A stretch of 63,708 nt of DNA from NCBI GenBank assembly GCA_020026055.1, contig JAHHRA010000010.1:1-63708 (forward strand), read 5' to 3'. Every line of letters starts with the position of its first letter. The stretch's first letter is position 1. Source of the stretch: Actinobacillus sp. GTDB taxonomy: Bacteria > Pseudomonadota > Gammaproteobacteria > Enterobacterales > Pasteurellaceae. Shown one piece after another: positions 38,101 to 46,542 of the stretch. The position numbers and the translations under genes were made by a program. The notes below the pieces were generated by a model. The model did not search any database and was not told where the DNA came from. It saw only the letters and a list, made by a program, of their open reading frames with translations.

Positions 38101-38506
38101 AAACAAAACTTTTGTGACAGAACGTATTGTAAATTGGGCTTTATCCAATTCTATTACTCGAGTAAAAGTTTTTATTGGTGTTGCTTATGGTTCGGATTTA
38201 GATTTAGTTAAATCACTTTTATTACAAATTGCTGATGAATGCCCTTACGCTTTAAAAGATCCAAAACCTATTGTGTATTTTCTTAATTTTGGTGCAAGCA
38301 CACTCGATCATGAACTGCGTGTGTATGTCAATGATATCGGACATCGTAACAAAAGTATTGACTACATCAATCACCGTATAAATACACTTTTTGCTCAACA
38401 TAATATTGATATTGCCTTTAACCAATTAGATGTTTATATAAAAAATACTCATAACAATGATGAAATAAAAATAGCAAGTTATGATTTAATGCAAGAAAGA
38501 AAGTAA
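35183..38506 (+). CDS. mscK: Large mechanosensitive channel MscK/KefA family
   Basis: This inner-membrane channel releases solutes on hypoosmotic shock; MscK also responds to external K+. The 1107-residue product has a signal peptide (to about 26) and a long Gln-, Leu- and Asn-rich coiled-coil periplasmic domain to about residue 460. About ten membrane segments follow. The MscS core near the C-terminus includes LGFGLQEIFANFVSGLIILF and RPVRVGDVITIDNFSGTV (about residues 912-950). The length is close to E. coli MscK (1120). Two related large MscS proteins, MscK and MscM, are hard to separate by eye. Confidence 0.85.
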   Translation: MKRHFFLTVLFSFALFFIPLSVTASVLPTKTELELQLQEMKKSGEPSKGDIANLTTSIQLLTQITAQQNDNEALNNLISNAPKTLTHIRENINHLKNSKIDIANYSNFTLEQLQTQFNEIQTQLQNIQNELVQLNSRLVNQRVAPEKSQDSLSKNLVKSQAIEKILFNKTSSNTEKTKLQLQLALIKLQNNYNHVLLQGDSSLLSLYSLQLEEKNIIQRQLQFKQSTLQSLINKKKLEQTQQQAEQLKQTQQNDKSLSTLILKQQSLNLTLSQELIKQTTNLNNLTQDNLRITAVLNNLKQTERNINEQISALQGTLVLSRVINKQKQLLPEETLINGLSKKITSLRIKIFDLTEARDNLYDINTFIDKLVTDKPITDEERTQLIPILQERYRLLSNEIELLNNQLNLAINIELNQKQVISISDALQKKLQLQSFWVKSNPSMNMSWFANFIPKLQIELHNIKDTFNFSVWSFYIVPAILICLVLLLIGSLVHWQRKTIESRLQHINNCVNTLKKDRQRLTPEAILWNSILSLPTAVFSLTILIIITTFCFSNPFYAWAWATKMCLYWLFFATTLRILAPSPYSVGCRHFGLQKNNLETFTHFLKSFIIVSYLWLNASIFTYLDGGVNNDVIGQLTTIIILIFTLVYCSPKISKVIHLYKSATYYTEGGIKFLFQIITIISYLAPIGLIILIVLGYYYTALTLMYHLIISYFVLGSWGILKDITYRAMLVFSRHLSYQRLMEKQQHKNEIDDSLTTDDESFVQTKMMEDEVLAVSKIKDQVLRVVNIGLFLALLGLLYWVWSDLVTVAYYLESINLWQHTAITTTGSELQYITLLNLLVAIIILLTTYALIRNLPGVLEVILFSHIKFSQGTPYTITTLSTYFIFAIGATLAFGTLGLSWSKLQWLFAALSVGLGFGLQEIFANFVSGLIILFERPVRVGDVITIDNFSGTVSRIRIRSTTLVDFDRKEIIVPNKTFVTERIVNWALSNSITRVKVFIGVAYGSDLDLVKSLLLQIADECPYALKDPKPIVYFLNFGASTLDHELRVYVNDIGHRNKSIDYINHRINTLFAQHNIDIAFNQLDVYIKNTHNNDEIKIASYDLMQERK

Positions 38507-38559
38507 TCAAACTAAACAAACTAAATCCGTAGTATCAGTTACGAAATGAGGAATTTTAT

Positions 38560-39636
38560 ATGGCTGGAAATAGTATTGGGCAACTTTTTAAACTGACGAC
38601 TTTTGGTGAATCACACGGTGTTGCATTAGGAGGAATTTTAGATGGTATGCCGCCAAATTTTCCACTTTGTGAGGCAGATATTCAAATTGAATTAAATCGT
38701 CGTAAACCAGGCAAATCATCTTTTACAACTAGTCGTCGTGAAGCTGATGAAATACAAATCTTATCAGGCGTTTTTGAAGGGAAAACGACAGGAACAAGTA
38801 TTGGTTTGTTAATAAAAAACCACGATCAATATTCTAAAGACTACAATGATATTCAAAATAAATTTCGTCCTGGTCATGGTGATTTTACTTATCAAAAAAA
38901 ATATGGTATTCGTGACTATCGAGGTGGTGGTAGAGCTTCAGCACGTGAAACAGTTATTCGTGTTGCCGCAGGTGCAATTGCTAAAAAATATCTGCGTGAA
39001 ACGCTTGGTATTGAAATTCGTGGGTATTTACGTCAAATGGGAGATGTTCAAGCATGCGAATTTCCCACATTTGATATTTCAATGTGGAAATATATTAATC
39101 AAAATCCATTTTTTGCACCTGATGAAAAAACAGCAAAAGCTTATGAAAAGTTGATCTGTGAATTGAAAAAAAATGGTGATTCTGTTGGGGCGAAAATACA
39201 ATTAGTCGCAACAAATGTACCTATCGGGTTAGGAGAACCTGTTTTCGATCGTTTAGATGCAGAGTTAGCTTATGCACTGATGTCTATTAATGCTGTTAAG
39301 GCAGTAGAAATTGGTGATGGTGTTAACATTGTCACTCAACGTGGTTCAACACATCGTGATGAAATAACACAAAATGGTTTTCTTTCCAATCATTCAGGTG
39401 GTATTCTAGCAGGTATTAGCACAGGACAACCGTTACTTGCTACTATATCATTAAAGCCAACATCCAGTATTCTTGTACCTGGACGGACGATTGATGTGAA
39501 CAACAAAGATTGTGAAATCATTACTAAAGGACGCCACGATCCTTGTGTGGGTATTCGTGCAATTCCTATTGCAGAAGCAATGATGGCACTCGTCTTAATG
39601 GATCATTTTTTGCGTTTCAAAGCACAATGTTTATAA
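38560..39636 (+). CDS. aroC: Chorismate synthase AroC
   Basis: AroC forms chorismate from EPSP in the last common step of aromatic synthesis and needs reduced FMN. The 358-residue product has the three family signatures: GESHG near residue 17, RPGHGDFTYQKKYGIRDYRG near 107-126 with the RASARET that follows, and the C-terminal GRHDPCVGIRAIPIAEAM. A GAGGAA site precedes the ATG. The order aroC-mepA-yfcA is the same as in E. coli. Confidence 0.97.
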   Translation: MAGNSIGQLFKLTTFGESHGVALGGILDGMPPNFPLCEADIQIELNRRKPGKSSFTTSRREADEIQILSGVFEGKTTGTSIGLLIKNHDQYSKDYNDIQNKFRPGHGDFTYQKKYGIRDYRGGGRASARETVIRVAAGAIAKKYLRETLGIEIRGYLRQMGDVQACEFPTFDISMWKYINQNPFFAPDEKTAKAYEKLICELKKNGDSVGAKIQLVATNVPIGLGEPVFDRLDAELAYALMSINAVKAVEIGDGVNIVTQRGSTHRDEITQNGFLSNHSGGILAGISTGQPLLATISLKPTSSILVPGRTIDVNNKDCEIITKGRHDPCVGIRAIPIAEAMMALVLMDHFLRFKAQCL

Positions 39637-39652
39637 AAGTTTAGGTTATTGT

Positions 39653-40534
39653 ATGCAAATTTGGTGTAATCTGAAAAAATTTCCGAAAATAGGGGCGTGT
39701 ATTTTTCTTGCTTTAACAACAAATATTGTTTTTGCTTACTCCCCTGTTGAATGGCTCAACTTTAAGCACCCTGTTAGAGGTGAACCCAATCCAATCGGGC
39801 ACTATACTAATGGTTGTTTAATTGGTAGTAAAAAAATCCCATTTAATGGAATTGGTTATCAAGTTGTTCGTCAAGAAAAGAAACGTTATTATGCACATCC
39901 AAAAATGTTACAGTATTTACAAACGCTTGGCAGAAAGATTCAACAAGCTGGTTTGCCAGCAATGCTTATTAGCGACGTAGCGATGCCTGCAGGTGGGCGT
40001 TTTATTAATGGACATCACAGTCATCAAATGGGACTTGATGTCGATATTTGGTTTAGAATGGGGCGTTTATCTAAAAAAAATGCTTATCATTCAACAGGAT
40101 TAGCCACGCCTATGGCAAATCTAAAAACAAAAACAATGACACAAAATTGGACAATACATCAAGAAACTTTACTGAAACTTGCTGCAAACGACCCTAGCGT
40201 TGCTCGCATTTTTGTAAATCCATTGATTAAAATATATCTTTGTCAGACAGTAAAATCAGATCGTCAATGGCTACGTAAAATCCGTCCTTGGTCTGGACAT
40301 AATTCTCATTTTCATGTCAGATTGCACTGCCCAAAAGAAGCGAAAAATTGTAATAACCAAACACCAATCCCTGCTGGCGAAGGCTGCGATAGTACGCTCT
40401 ATGCATGGTTAAAACCAAGACCTAAACCGATAAAACCACTTAAACCCAAACCAATAGTTATTCCACCGCCGCCGCTTTGTCAAGCACTACTCGACGAACA
40501 TATAAAAATTTTTAAACAACAAAAAGAAAATTAG
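39653..40534 (+). CDS. mepA: Penicillin-insensitive murein endopeptidase MepA
   Basis: MepA is a periplasmic LAS-type metallopeptidase that cuts the D-Ala-mDAP crosslinks of peptidoglycan. The 293-residue product has a signal peptide of about 28 residues ending NIVFA. The zinc site appears as HHSHQMGLDVDIWF near residue 121, and SHFHVRLHCP near 220. A proline- and lysine-rich stretch (PKPIKPLKPKPIVIPPPP) lies near the end. The signal-peptide codons at 39673-39699 match half of the palindromic repeat. Confidence 0.95.
   Translation: MQIWCNLKKFPKIGACIFLALTTNIVFAYSPVEWLNFKHPVRGEPNPIGHYTNGCLIGSKKIPFNGIGYQVVRQEKKRYYAHPKMLQYLQTLGRKIQQAGLPAMLISDVAMPAGGRFINGHHSHQMGLDVDIWFRMGRLSKKNAYHSTGLATPMANLKTKTMTQNWTIHQETLLKLAANDPSVARIFVNPLIKIYLCQTVKSDRQWLRKIRPWSGHNSHFHVRLHCPKEAKNCNNQTPIPAGEGCDSTLYAWLKPRPKPIKPLKPKPIVIPPPPLCQALLDEHIKIFKQQKEN
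39673..39699. repeat. Half copy of the palindromic repeat within the mepA start
   Basis: The core GAAAAAATTTCC is followed by a right half GAAAATAGGGGCGTG-like sequence. It encodes residues 8-15 of the MepA signal peptide. Confidence 0.45.
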
Positions 40535-40542
40535 GTAAAAAA

Positions 40543-41313
40543 ATGTCATTTAGTATAGAAATTTTTCTTATTCTATTTTTTGTTGCCTGTTTTGCTGGCT
40601 TTTTAGATGCGATAGCAGGCGGCGGTGGGCTTATCACAATTCCTGCTTTATTCATGTCGGGTTTGCCTCCGGCTATGGTGTTAGGTACAAACAAACTTCA
40701 GTCCTGTGCTGGTTCGTTTTTTGCAAGCCTTTATTTTTATCGATCAGGCATGATCGAGTTACGCTATTTTCGATTGATCATCATTATGTCTTTTTTAGGT
40801 GGCGTCATTGGTGCGATTTTAGTACAGATCATTCACACTGATATCCTTAAAAATTTACTACCATTCTTGACTTTTCTTATTGGATTATATTTCTTATTCA
40901 CACCAAGCCTCGGACAACAGACTTCACAAAGACGGATTTCCTATACTGCTTTTGCTTTTTCTGTAAGCTTAACAATTGGTTTCTATGATGGTCTATTTGG
41001 TGCTGCATCAGGTTCAATGTATTGTCTTGCATTTATTACCTTACTCGGATTTTCAATTTCTAAAGCAACAGCTTATGCTAAAGTGCTCAATTTTGCTTCC
41101 AACTTTGCCTCTCTTTGTTGTTTTTTAATAGGAGGTGAAGTCTATTTACCTTTTGGTTTTACAATGCTCTTAGGGCAATCAATTGGAGCAAGACTTGGTG
41201 CAAAATTAGTCGTTACACGCGGACAAACTTTTATTCGGCCACTTGTTATTACAATGTCCTTCCTTTTAACATTTAAAATCGTTTATGATCAACATTTATC
41301 AAAACTCTTGTAA
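40543..41313 (+). CDS. yfcA: TSUP/TauE family membrane protein YfcA
   Basis: This is a 256-residue inner-membrane protein of the TauE/SafE (TSUP) family, with about eight membrane segments and the family motif FAGFLDAIAGGGGLITIPAL in segment 1 and GFYDGLFGAASGSM in the second half. TSUP proteins move sulfur-containing or organic anions; the substrate of YfcA is not known. It starts 8 nt after mepA, the same neighbour as in E. coli. Confidence 0.85.
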   Translation: MSFSIEIFLILFFVACFAGFLDAIAGGGGLITIPALFMSGLPPAMVLGTNKLQSCAGSFFASLYFYRSGMIELRYFRLIIIMSFLGGVIGAILVQIIHTDILKNLLPFLTFLIGLYFLFTPSLGQQTSQRRISYTAFAFSVSLTIGFYDGLFGAASGSMYCLAFITLLGFSISKATAYAKVLNFASNFASLCCFLIGGEVYLPFGFTMLLGQSIGARLGAKLVVTRGQTFIRPLVITMSFLLTFKIVYDQHLSKLL

Positions 41314-41323
41314 TTAATTATTA

Positions 41324-42277
41324 ATGGAAAATCAAAACAATACTCGATTAACTGCACGTGTAGGCTATCAACCACAATGGCGATGGTCTTTTTTATTGCC
41401 TCAATATTGGGGAGTATGGATAGGAATTTTTTGCTTACTTATTTTAGGCTTTATACCATTCCAATTTAGGGATAAATTTGCGGAAAAAATTGGCGTTATT
41501 ATTGGACATAAAGCCCGTAAACAACGCCATCGTGCCTGCATAAATTTAAAACATTGTTTTCCAAATTGGACAGAACAGCAACGAGAAGAAGTAATTGATA
41601 AAATGTTTGTTACTGTTACTCAAGTTATGTTAGGCATTGGTGAAAGTGCTATTTTTTCAAAACAACATCTCAGGAATCGTTGTAAATTAATCGGTTGGCA
41701 CAATATCCAAAAAGCAAAAGAAGAAGGAAAAAACATCATATTGATGGTTCCTCATAGCTGGGCAATTGATACTGCGGGCATTTTACTTCGTTGTTTCAAC
41801 TTACAAGGAACAGCGATGTATAACCCTCATCGTAATCCTCTTGTTGATTGGTTGTGGACACGAGTTCGTTCTCGTTTTGGAAATATGCCTCATGCCCGCC
41901 AAAATGGAATAAAACCTTTTTTAAAAGAGGTACGTAATGGCGAAGCTGGCTATTACTTACCTGATGAAGACTACGGAGAAGAATTGAGCATATATGTCGA
42001 TTTTTTTGCGACTTACAAGGCTACTCTTCCTAGTTTAAACAAGATGGCAAAATTTGCTAAAGCAATTGTTATTCCGATGTTTCCATACTACGACGCTAAA
42101 AACGGAAAATACGTTATAGATATTCGTCCTGCATTAAAATTAACTGATGAACCCGAACAAGTAGCACGTGAAATGAATAAAATTATTGAAGATTTCGTCA
42201 CTCCAAATCCAGAGCAGTACGCTTGGATATTACGCATATTAAAGACTCGCAAAGATGGCGAAGATATTTATAGTTAG
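41324..42277 (+). CDS. lpxM: Lipid A secondary acyltransferase LpxM (MsbB)
   Basis: This inner-membrane enzyme adds a secondary acyl chain to the lipid A precursor. The 317-residue product has an N-terminal membrane anchor (about 24-45) and the catalytic HX4D motif in PHSWAID near residue 141. A FGNMPHARQNGIKP stretch and YYLPDEDYGEE near 205-220 are typical of LpxL/LpxM/MsbB. Choice of LpxM over LpxL rests on position: H. influenzae msbB stands in the same cluster after mepA. Confidence 0.88.
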   Translation: MENQNNTRLTARVGYQPQWRWSFLLPQYWGVWIGIFCLLILGFIPFQFRDKFAEKIGVIIGHKARKQRHRACINLKHCFPNWTEQQREEVIDKMFVTVTQVMLGIGESAIFSKQHLRNRCKLIGWHNIQKAKEEGKNIILMVPHSWAIDTAGILLRCFNLQGTAMYNPHRNPLVDWLWTRVRSRFGNMPHARQNGIKPFLKEVRNGEAGYYLPDEDYGEELSIYVDFFATYKATLPSLNKMAKFAKAIVIPMFPYYDAKNGKYVIDIRPALKLTDEPEQVAREMNKIIEDFVTPNPEQYAWILRILKTRKDGEDIYS

Positions 42278-42344
42278 CATAGTTTTTTATGTTAAAATTC
42301 TCAAAACTTTTCATTTAATAGACAATACCGTGTAGGTTATAAAC

Positions 42345-42884
42345 ATGAACAAACTAGAATTGATAAGATCATCAATTAAATCCATTCCTGATTATCCGAA
42401 AACAGGCATTATTTTTCGTGATATCACCAGTTTAATAGAATCTCCAAAAGCATTTCAAACTTGTGTTGATCTTATTGTTGAGGAATTTAAAAATAAAAAT
42501 ATCACTAAAGTCATCGGCACTGAAAGTCGTGGTTTTATTTTCGGAGCCCCCGTTGCTTTAGCATTAAAAGTCCCTTTTGTACTAGTACGCAAACCTAATA
42601 AGCTACCACGTGCTACTATCTCTCAATCTTATGATCTTGAATATGGACAAGATACACTCGAAATTCATCAGGATTCAATTCACACAAATGATAATGTTCT
42701 GATTATTGATGATCTACTTGCCACAGGTGGTACTGTTGATGCAACAGTAAAATTAGTGCAATGCCTAGGCGGTAAAGTCAAATACGCTGCTTTCGTCATT
42801 AATCTACCTGATCTTGGTGGCGAAAAGCGTCTTAAGGAAATTGGTGTTACTCCATTCTCTCTCGTAGATTTTGCTGATCACTAA
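42345..42884 (+). CDS. apt: Adenine phosphoribosyltransferase
   Basis: Apt salvages adenine to AMP with PRPP. The 179-residue product has the PRPP-binding motif VLIIDDLLATGGTVDA near residues 122-137 and the GTESRGFIFGAPVAL and RKPNKLPR segments typical of type I Apt. It is followed 35 nt later by dnaX, a linkage kept across gammaproteobacteria. Confidence 0.96.
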   Translation: MNKLELIRSSIKSIPDYPKTGIIFRDITSLIESPKAFQTCVDLIVEEFKNKNITKVIGTESRGFIFGAPVALALKVPFVLVRKPNKLPRATISQSYDLEYGQDTLEIHQDSIHTNDNVLIIDDLLATGGTVDATVKLVQCLGGKVKYAAFVINLPDLGGEKRLKEIGVTPFSLVDFADH

Positions 42885-42919
42885 CTATTTGATTAATTTT
42901 AAAATGAATAAGGTGCATA

Positions 42920-44950
42920 ATGAGTTATCAAGTTTTAGCTCGCAAATATCGCCCTCAAACTTTTACTCAAGTCATCGGGCAACAACATGTATTAGCAGCT
43001 TTAGCGAATGGTTTGAAAGATAACCGCCTCCATCACGCCTATCTTTTTGCAGGTACTAGAGGAGTGGGCAAAACTTCTATTGCTCGTTTATTTGCAAAGG
43101 GCTTAAACTGTGAAAATGGTGTTACAGCAGAACCTTGTGGCAAATGTGCCACTTGTCAATCGATTGAAAAAGGCAACTTTGTTGACCTTATTGAAATTGA
43201 TGCAGCCTCTCGCACCAAAGTTGAAGACACAAGAGAACTACTTGATAACGTTCAATATAAACCTACTCAAGGACGTTATAAAGTTTATTTAATTGATGAA
43301 GTACATATGCTTTCTCGTCATTCTTTTAATGCTTTGCTCAAAACATTAGAAGAACCGCCTGAATACGTTAAATTTTTGCTAGCAACTACTGATCCACAAA
43401 AGCTACCAATTACGATTTTATCACGTTGTATGCAATTCAATCTTAAAGCGTTACAACCAAAAGAAATTAGTCAGCATTTACAATCTGTACTTGATGCTGA
43501 ACACATTCCTTATGATACTTTGGCTTTAGAAAATCTCGCTATTGCTGCTCAAGGTAGTGTTCGTGATAGTCTTAGCTTAACCGATCAGGCTATTGCAATG
43601 GGTGATGGCAAAGTTACTTATTCAATTGTTAAAGATATGCTAGGACTTCTTGATGAAGATCAACCATTAACGATCATTGAAGCACTTCAGACTGGGAATA
43701 GTGAAAATTTAATGCGAGCTATTCAAGATGCAAGTGAAAAAGGAACAGATTGGTTAGCATTATTATCAGCAGTTACCGAAAATTTACAAAAGATTGCTGT
43801 TTTGCAATTTTTACCTAAACCAACTGTTGTACCAACAGAACTTCTCGCTTTTTTAGCTAAAAATATTGCTCCACAAGACGTACAATTCTTTTATCAAATT
43901 TTATTGCAAGGGAAAGAAGAAATAAAAAATTCGTCTAATCAACGTATGGCAATAGAAATGCTCTTCTTGCGTGCTCTCGCTTTTCATCCAAAATTCAATC
44001 CCGTCAACTTTTACGCTAATACTAAGCAACTTGAAATTACAACTCAATCCGAAATAACATTTCAACAAAAATCAAATCCACATCAAAGTTCAGCACAAAC
44101 TCATACTTCGTTAACATCGGATCAATCAATCGAAAAAATAGCTATTGCTTCTGTTTCTCCACAAAATACAACTAGAACACCAAGTTATTCTGCTTTAAAT
44201 ACGCTAAATACACTTAACCAAATAGCAGATGAACAAAAAAAAAACCTTAATGAAAACGTAATTGAAAGAACAAATAAACCATTAAAAAAACATCAACTAT
44301 TAGTAGAAACAAACCAAGTTTCTGCCGATGTAACGAAAACTATTACTACTAATTTAAAGGAAGTTGACAGTGTATTGACACTACAACCTTTAAAAAACAA
44401 AGATACTTTTACTGAAAAACAAACTGATTCAGTAGAGGAATATTGTTGGCAATGGCTCAACCCAGAAATGGCAGAAAATAATTCTGGTTTGGCTAAACTT
44501 TCTGAAATCAAACAAACAATTAGCCGTCGCATTACACCTGCAGTACAGCATCGTGTTATTCAAGAAGCTTGTCAACGTGATCCTTGGACAAACACAATTG
44601 AAAAAATCGCTATTCACGGTTTTGTCAAAGATATGGCATTAAGTACCGCAAAAATCGAGGAAAACGATACACATATTACTCTCATTATTCGTCCAGAAAA
44701 ATCCTATTTAACAGAAAAATACGCTGATAAACTTCAACAAGCATTGCGTGATTTTTATCAAAACAACATATCACTTTCTATCACAGAAAATAATAGTCCA
44801 AATTGGATCACGCCTGAAGAACATTGTAAACGCATCTATCAAGAACTCTGTGAACAAGCTCAACGACAACTTCAATCTGATGAAAAATTAGCAAGCTTAC
44901 TTATAGAGTTTGATGCTACGTTAATGACTGAAAGCATTTGTCCTGTCTAA
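42920..44950 (+). CDS. dnaX: DNA polymerase III tau/gamma subunit DnaX
   Basis: DnaX is the clamp-loader ATPase; the long tau form also ties the polymerase cores and DnaB together. The 676-residue product has Walker A GTRGVGKT near residue 45, the zinc cysteines in CGKCATC near 74-80, Walker B LIDEVHM near 125 and the SRC motif near 169. After about residue 370 comes a low-complexity linker, then the tau-specific C-terminus. An A10 run at codons 439-442 lies where slippage or a -1 shift would give a gamma-like short product of 443 residues. Confidence 0.96.
   Translation: MSYQVLARKYRPQTFTQVIGQQHVLAALANGLKDNRLHHAYLFAGTRGVGKTSIARLFAKGLNCENGVTAEPCGKCATCQSIEKGNFVDLIEIDAASRTKVEDTRELLDNVQYKPTQGRYKVYLIDEVHMLSRHSFNALLKTLEEPPEYVKFLLATTDPQKLPITILSRCMQFNLKALQPKEISQHLQSVLDAEHIPYDTLALENLAIAAQGSVRDSLSLTDQAIAMGDGKVTYSIVKDMLGLLDEDQPLTIIEALQTGNSENLMRAIQDASEKGTDWLALLSAVTENLQKIAVLQFLPKPTVVPTELLAFLAKNIAPQDVQFFYQILLQGKEEIKNSSNQRMAIEMLFLRALAFHPKFNPVNFYANTKQLEITTQSEITFQQKSNPHQSSAQTHTSLTSDQSIEKIAIASVSPQNTTRTPSYSALNTLNTLNQIADEQKKNLNENVIERTNKPLKKHQLLVETNQVSADVTKTITTNLKEVDSVLTLQPLKNKDTFTEKQTDSVEEYCWQWLNPEMAENNSGLAKLSEIKQTISRRITPAVQHRVIQEACQRDPWTNTIEKIAIHGFVKDMALSTAKIEENDTHITLIIRPEKSYLTEKYADKLQQALRDFYQNNISLSITENNSPNWITPEEHCKRIYQELCEQAQRQLQSDEKLASLLIEFDATLMTESICPV
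44235..44244 (+). promoter_or_regulatory. A10 slippage/frameshift site in dnaX
   Basis: Ten As are read in frame as CAA AAA AAA AAC. A -1 shift, or one extra A in the mRNA, gives AAA CCT TAA, so the product ends after Lys-Pro at residue 443. One A fewer also meets a stop soon after. E. coli gamma has 431 residues, so the position fits a conserved tau/gamma switch. Confidence 0.6.
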
Positions 44951-44953
44951 AAC

Positions 44954-44985
44954 AAAAAAGCGAAAACTCAAATTTTCGCTTTTTT
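44954..44985. terminator. Bidirectional terminator between dnaX and rpiA
   Basis: AAAAAAGCGAAAA and TTTTCGCTTTTTT form a perfect 13-bp stem around a 6-nt loop between the convergent genes, 4 bp before the rpiA stop codon. Confidence 0.85.
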
Positions 44986-44988
44986 ATT

Positions 44989-45645
44989 TTAAAGAATTTT
45001 AACTCCTTGTGGTGTTCCAACAATGACTATATCAGCACCTCGCATTGCGAAAAGACCATTGCAAACTACACCAGCGATATTATTCAACTCTTGCTCCATC
45101 ATTATTGGTTGGAGAATTGCAAAATCGGCAATGTCTAGAATAACATTACCGTTGTCAGTTACAACACCTTCACGATAAATAGGATATCCACCAAGTTTGA
45201 CCAATTTACGAGCCACTTGCGAACGTGCCATTGGAATGACTTCAATCGGCAGTGGAAATTCTTTACCTAAAATATCAACCTGCTTACTTGCGTCAACAAT
45301 ACAGATAAATTGTTTTGCTAATGCTGCCACAATTTTTTCACGCGTTAATGCAGCTCCGCCTCCTTTAATCATCATTTTTTGCGGATTTATTTCATCAGCA
45401 CCATCGACATAGATATCTAGTTCAATTACGTCATTTGCTGAAAAAACTTCAATTCCTTGTTTTTTTAATAGTTCTTCAGAAGCTTTTGATGCGGCTACTG
45501 CCCCTTTAATTTTATGTTTAACTGAACCGAGTGCTTCAATAAAACAATTTACTGTAGAACCACTTCCAACTCCAATAATACTATCGTCTTTCACATAACT
45601 CAATGCAGCTTCTGCTGCCATTTTTTTCATTGCTAATTGACTCAT
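44989..45645 (-). CDS. rpiA: Ribose-5-phosphate isomerase A
   Basis: RpiA interconverts ribose-5-phosphate and ribulose-5-phosphate in the pentose phosphate path. The 218-residue product has the phosphate loop GVGSGSTVNCFIEAL near residue 27, the active-site DIYVDGADEINP near 78-89 and KGGGAALTREKIVA near 95. The length agrees with the family (219). AGGAG precedes the ATG. serA, which often neighbours rpiA, is not present; a gene-poor stretch lies upstream. Confidence 0.96.
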   Translation of the reverse strand: MSQLAMKKMAAEAALSYVKDDSIIGVGSGSTVNCFIEALGSVKHKIKGAVAASKASEELLKKQGIEVFSANDVIELDIYVDGADEINPQKMMIKGGGAALTREKIVAALAKQFICIVDASKQVDILGKEFPLPIEVIPMARSQVARKLVKLGGYPIYREGVVTDNGNVILDIADFAILQPIMMEQELNNIAGVVCNGLFAMRGADIVIVGTPQGVKIL

Positions 45646-45955
45646 TAATTACTCCTTTCTTAAACAAGTTTATCTTTTTTCCTTAACTCACGCCTACTTT
45701 GCGATAGACGACTCTTGATGATTATCGTTGCTGACAGTGTTTGATATCATTCATTTCATAAACGTAACGAACAAACTCTATTCTAATTTTTATTAAGTAC
45801 AGATTTCTCATCTACAATTAGCACATTCATTGTGCTCAACAACATCTGTATTTTCAATTTAACAACATAAATAAGTTTAGCTAGCATTTTGAAGTGAGAA
45901 AATTACTTAACTAAGCTGAGTTGTATTTTAACTGACGTTTAAATTCAAACCAATA

Positions 45956-46078
45956 TTACTTAAAATTATCTGCTATTAATTCCAGCAATGTGTTCCATTG
46001 TTTAATCTGTTCTAAACCTTATAGAAAAATTTTATCTTTAACTTTTTGTTTATAACGCACAATAAAAAGATAAGTTAA
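45956..46078 (-). pseudogene. C-terminal remnant of an unidentified gene
   Basis: On the minus strand a 41-codon stretch reads like real protein: LTYLFIVRYKQKVKDKIFL, one in-frame stop, then GLEQIKQWNTLLELIADNFK and a final TAA at 45956-45958. Upstream frames are broken by several stops, although short protein-like pieces (such as LTAFKDKLGRN) remain in another frame. I cannot name the family. A chance match is possible, but the amino-acid composition on both sides of the single stop argues for decay of a once-functional gene. Confidence 0.35.
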
Positions 46079-46432
46079 TTAAAACTAATAATATTATATT
46101 GTAATTAATTCCTTCCAAGCTTATCTTTGAACGCTGTCAAAAAAAACATCAAAACTACGAAATATAAAAAATTTAAAAGACTATTTAATTGAATACTACA
46201 TTGGCATAATCATGAACTAAAGGAAAAATCATTATTTTTCTTGAAAAAAAATATAAATAGAATTATCGAGATAAAGCGTAAAAAATGCTAGTATATTTGT
46301 AAAGATTTTGCGAAAGATAAAGTCTTATTAACACTTTTAAAAAATTAAATAGGCTGAAGAGGATAATATTTTATAATTTCTTATAAATATAACTTACTAT
46401 TTAATTAACACTTTAATTTTATCTTTTTTAAT

Positions 46433-46448
46433 TGTGATCCATTTCACA
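46433..46448. promoter_or_regulatory. CRP-binding site upstream of rbsD
   Basis: TGTGATCCATTTCACA matches TGTGA-N6-TCACA exactly. A possible -10 box TATACT lies at 46472-46477, which places the site near -43 from the expected transcript start, suitable for a class II CRP-activated promoter. Confidence 0.75.
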
Positions 46449-46542
46449 TATTTATCGTTTAAAATATCATCTATACTTGCCTTTTGAAGATAAAACGGCA
46501 CAATGAGAAAATCAGAAGATTATCTTTAATTTGAGAAAAATT

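Larger units (their letters stand above)
45646..46542. other. AT-rich gene-poor stretch between rpiA and rbsD
   Basis: About 900 bp hold no intact gene. The stretch contains a decayed minus-strand reading frame (45956-46078), a nested inverted repeat (outer arms TACAGAT at 45798-45804 and ATCTGTA at 45844-45850, inner arms AGCACA and TGTGCT), and the rbsD control region with a CRP-like site. It looks like a site of past gene loss. Confidence 0.5.
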
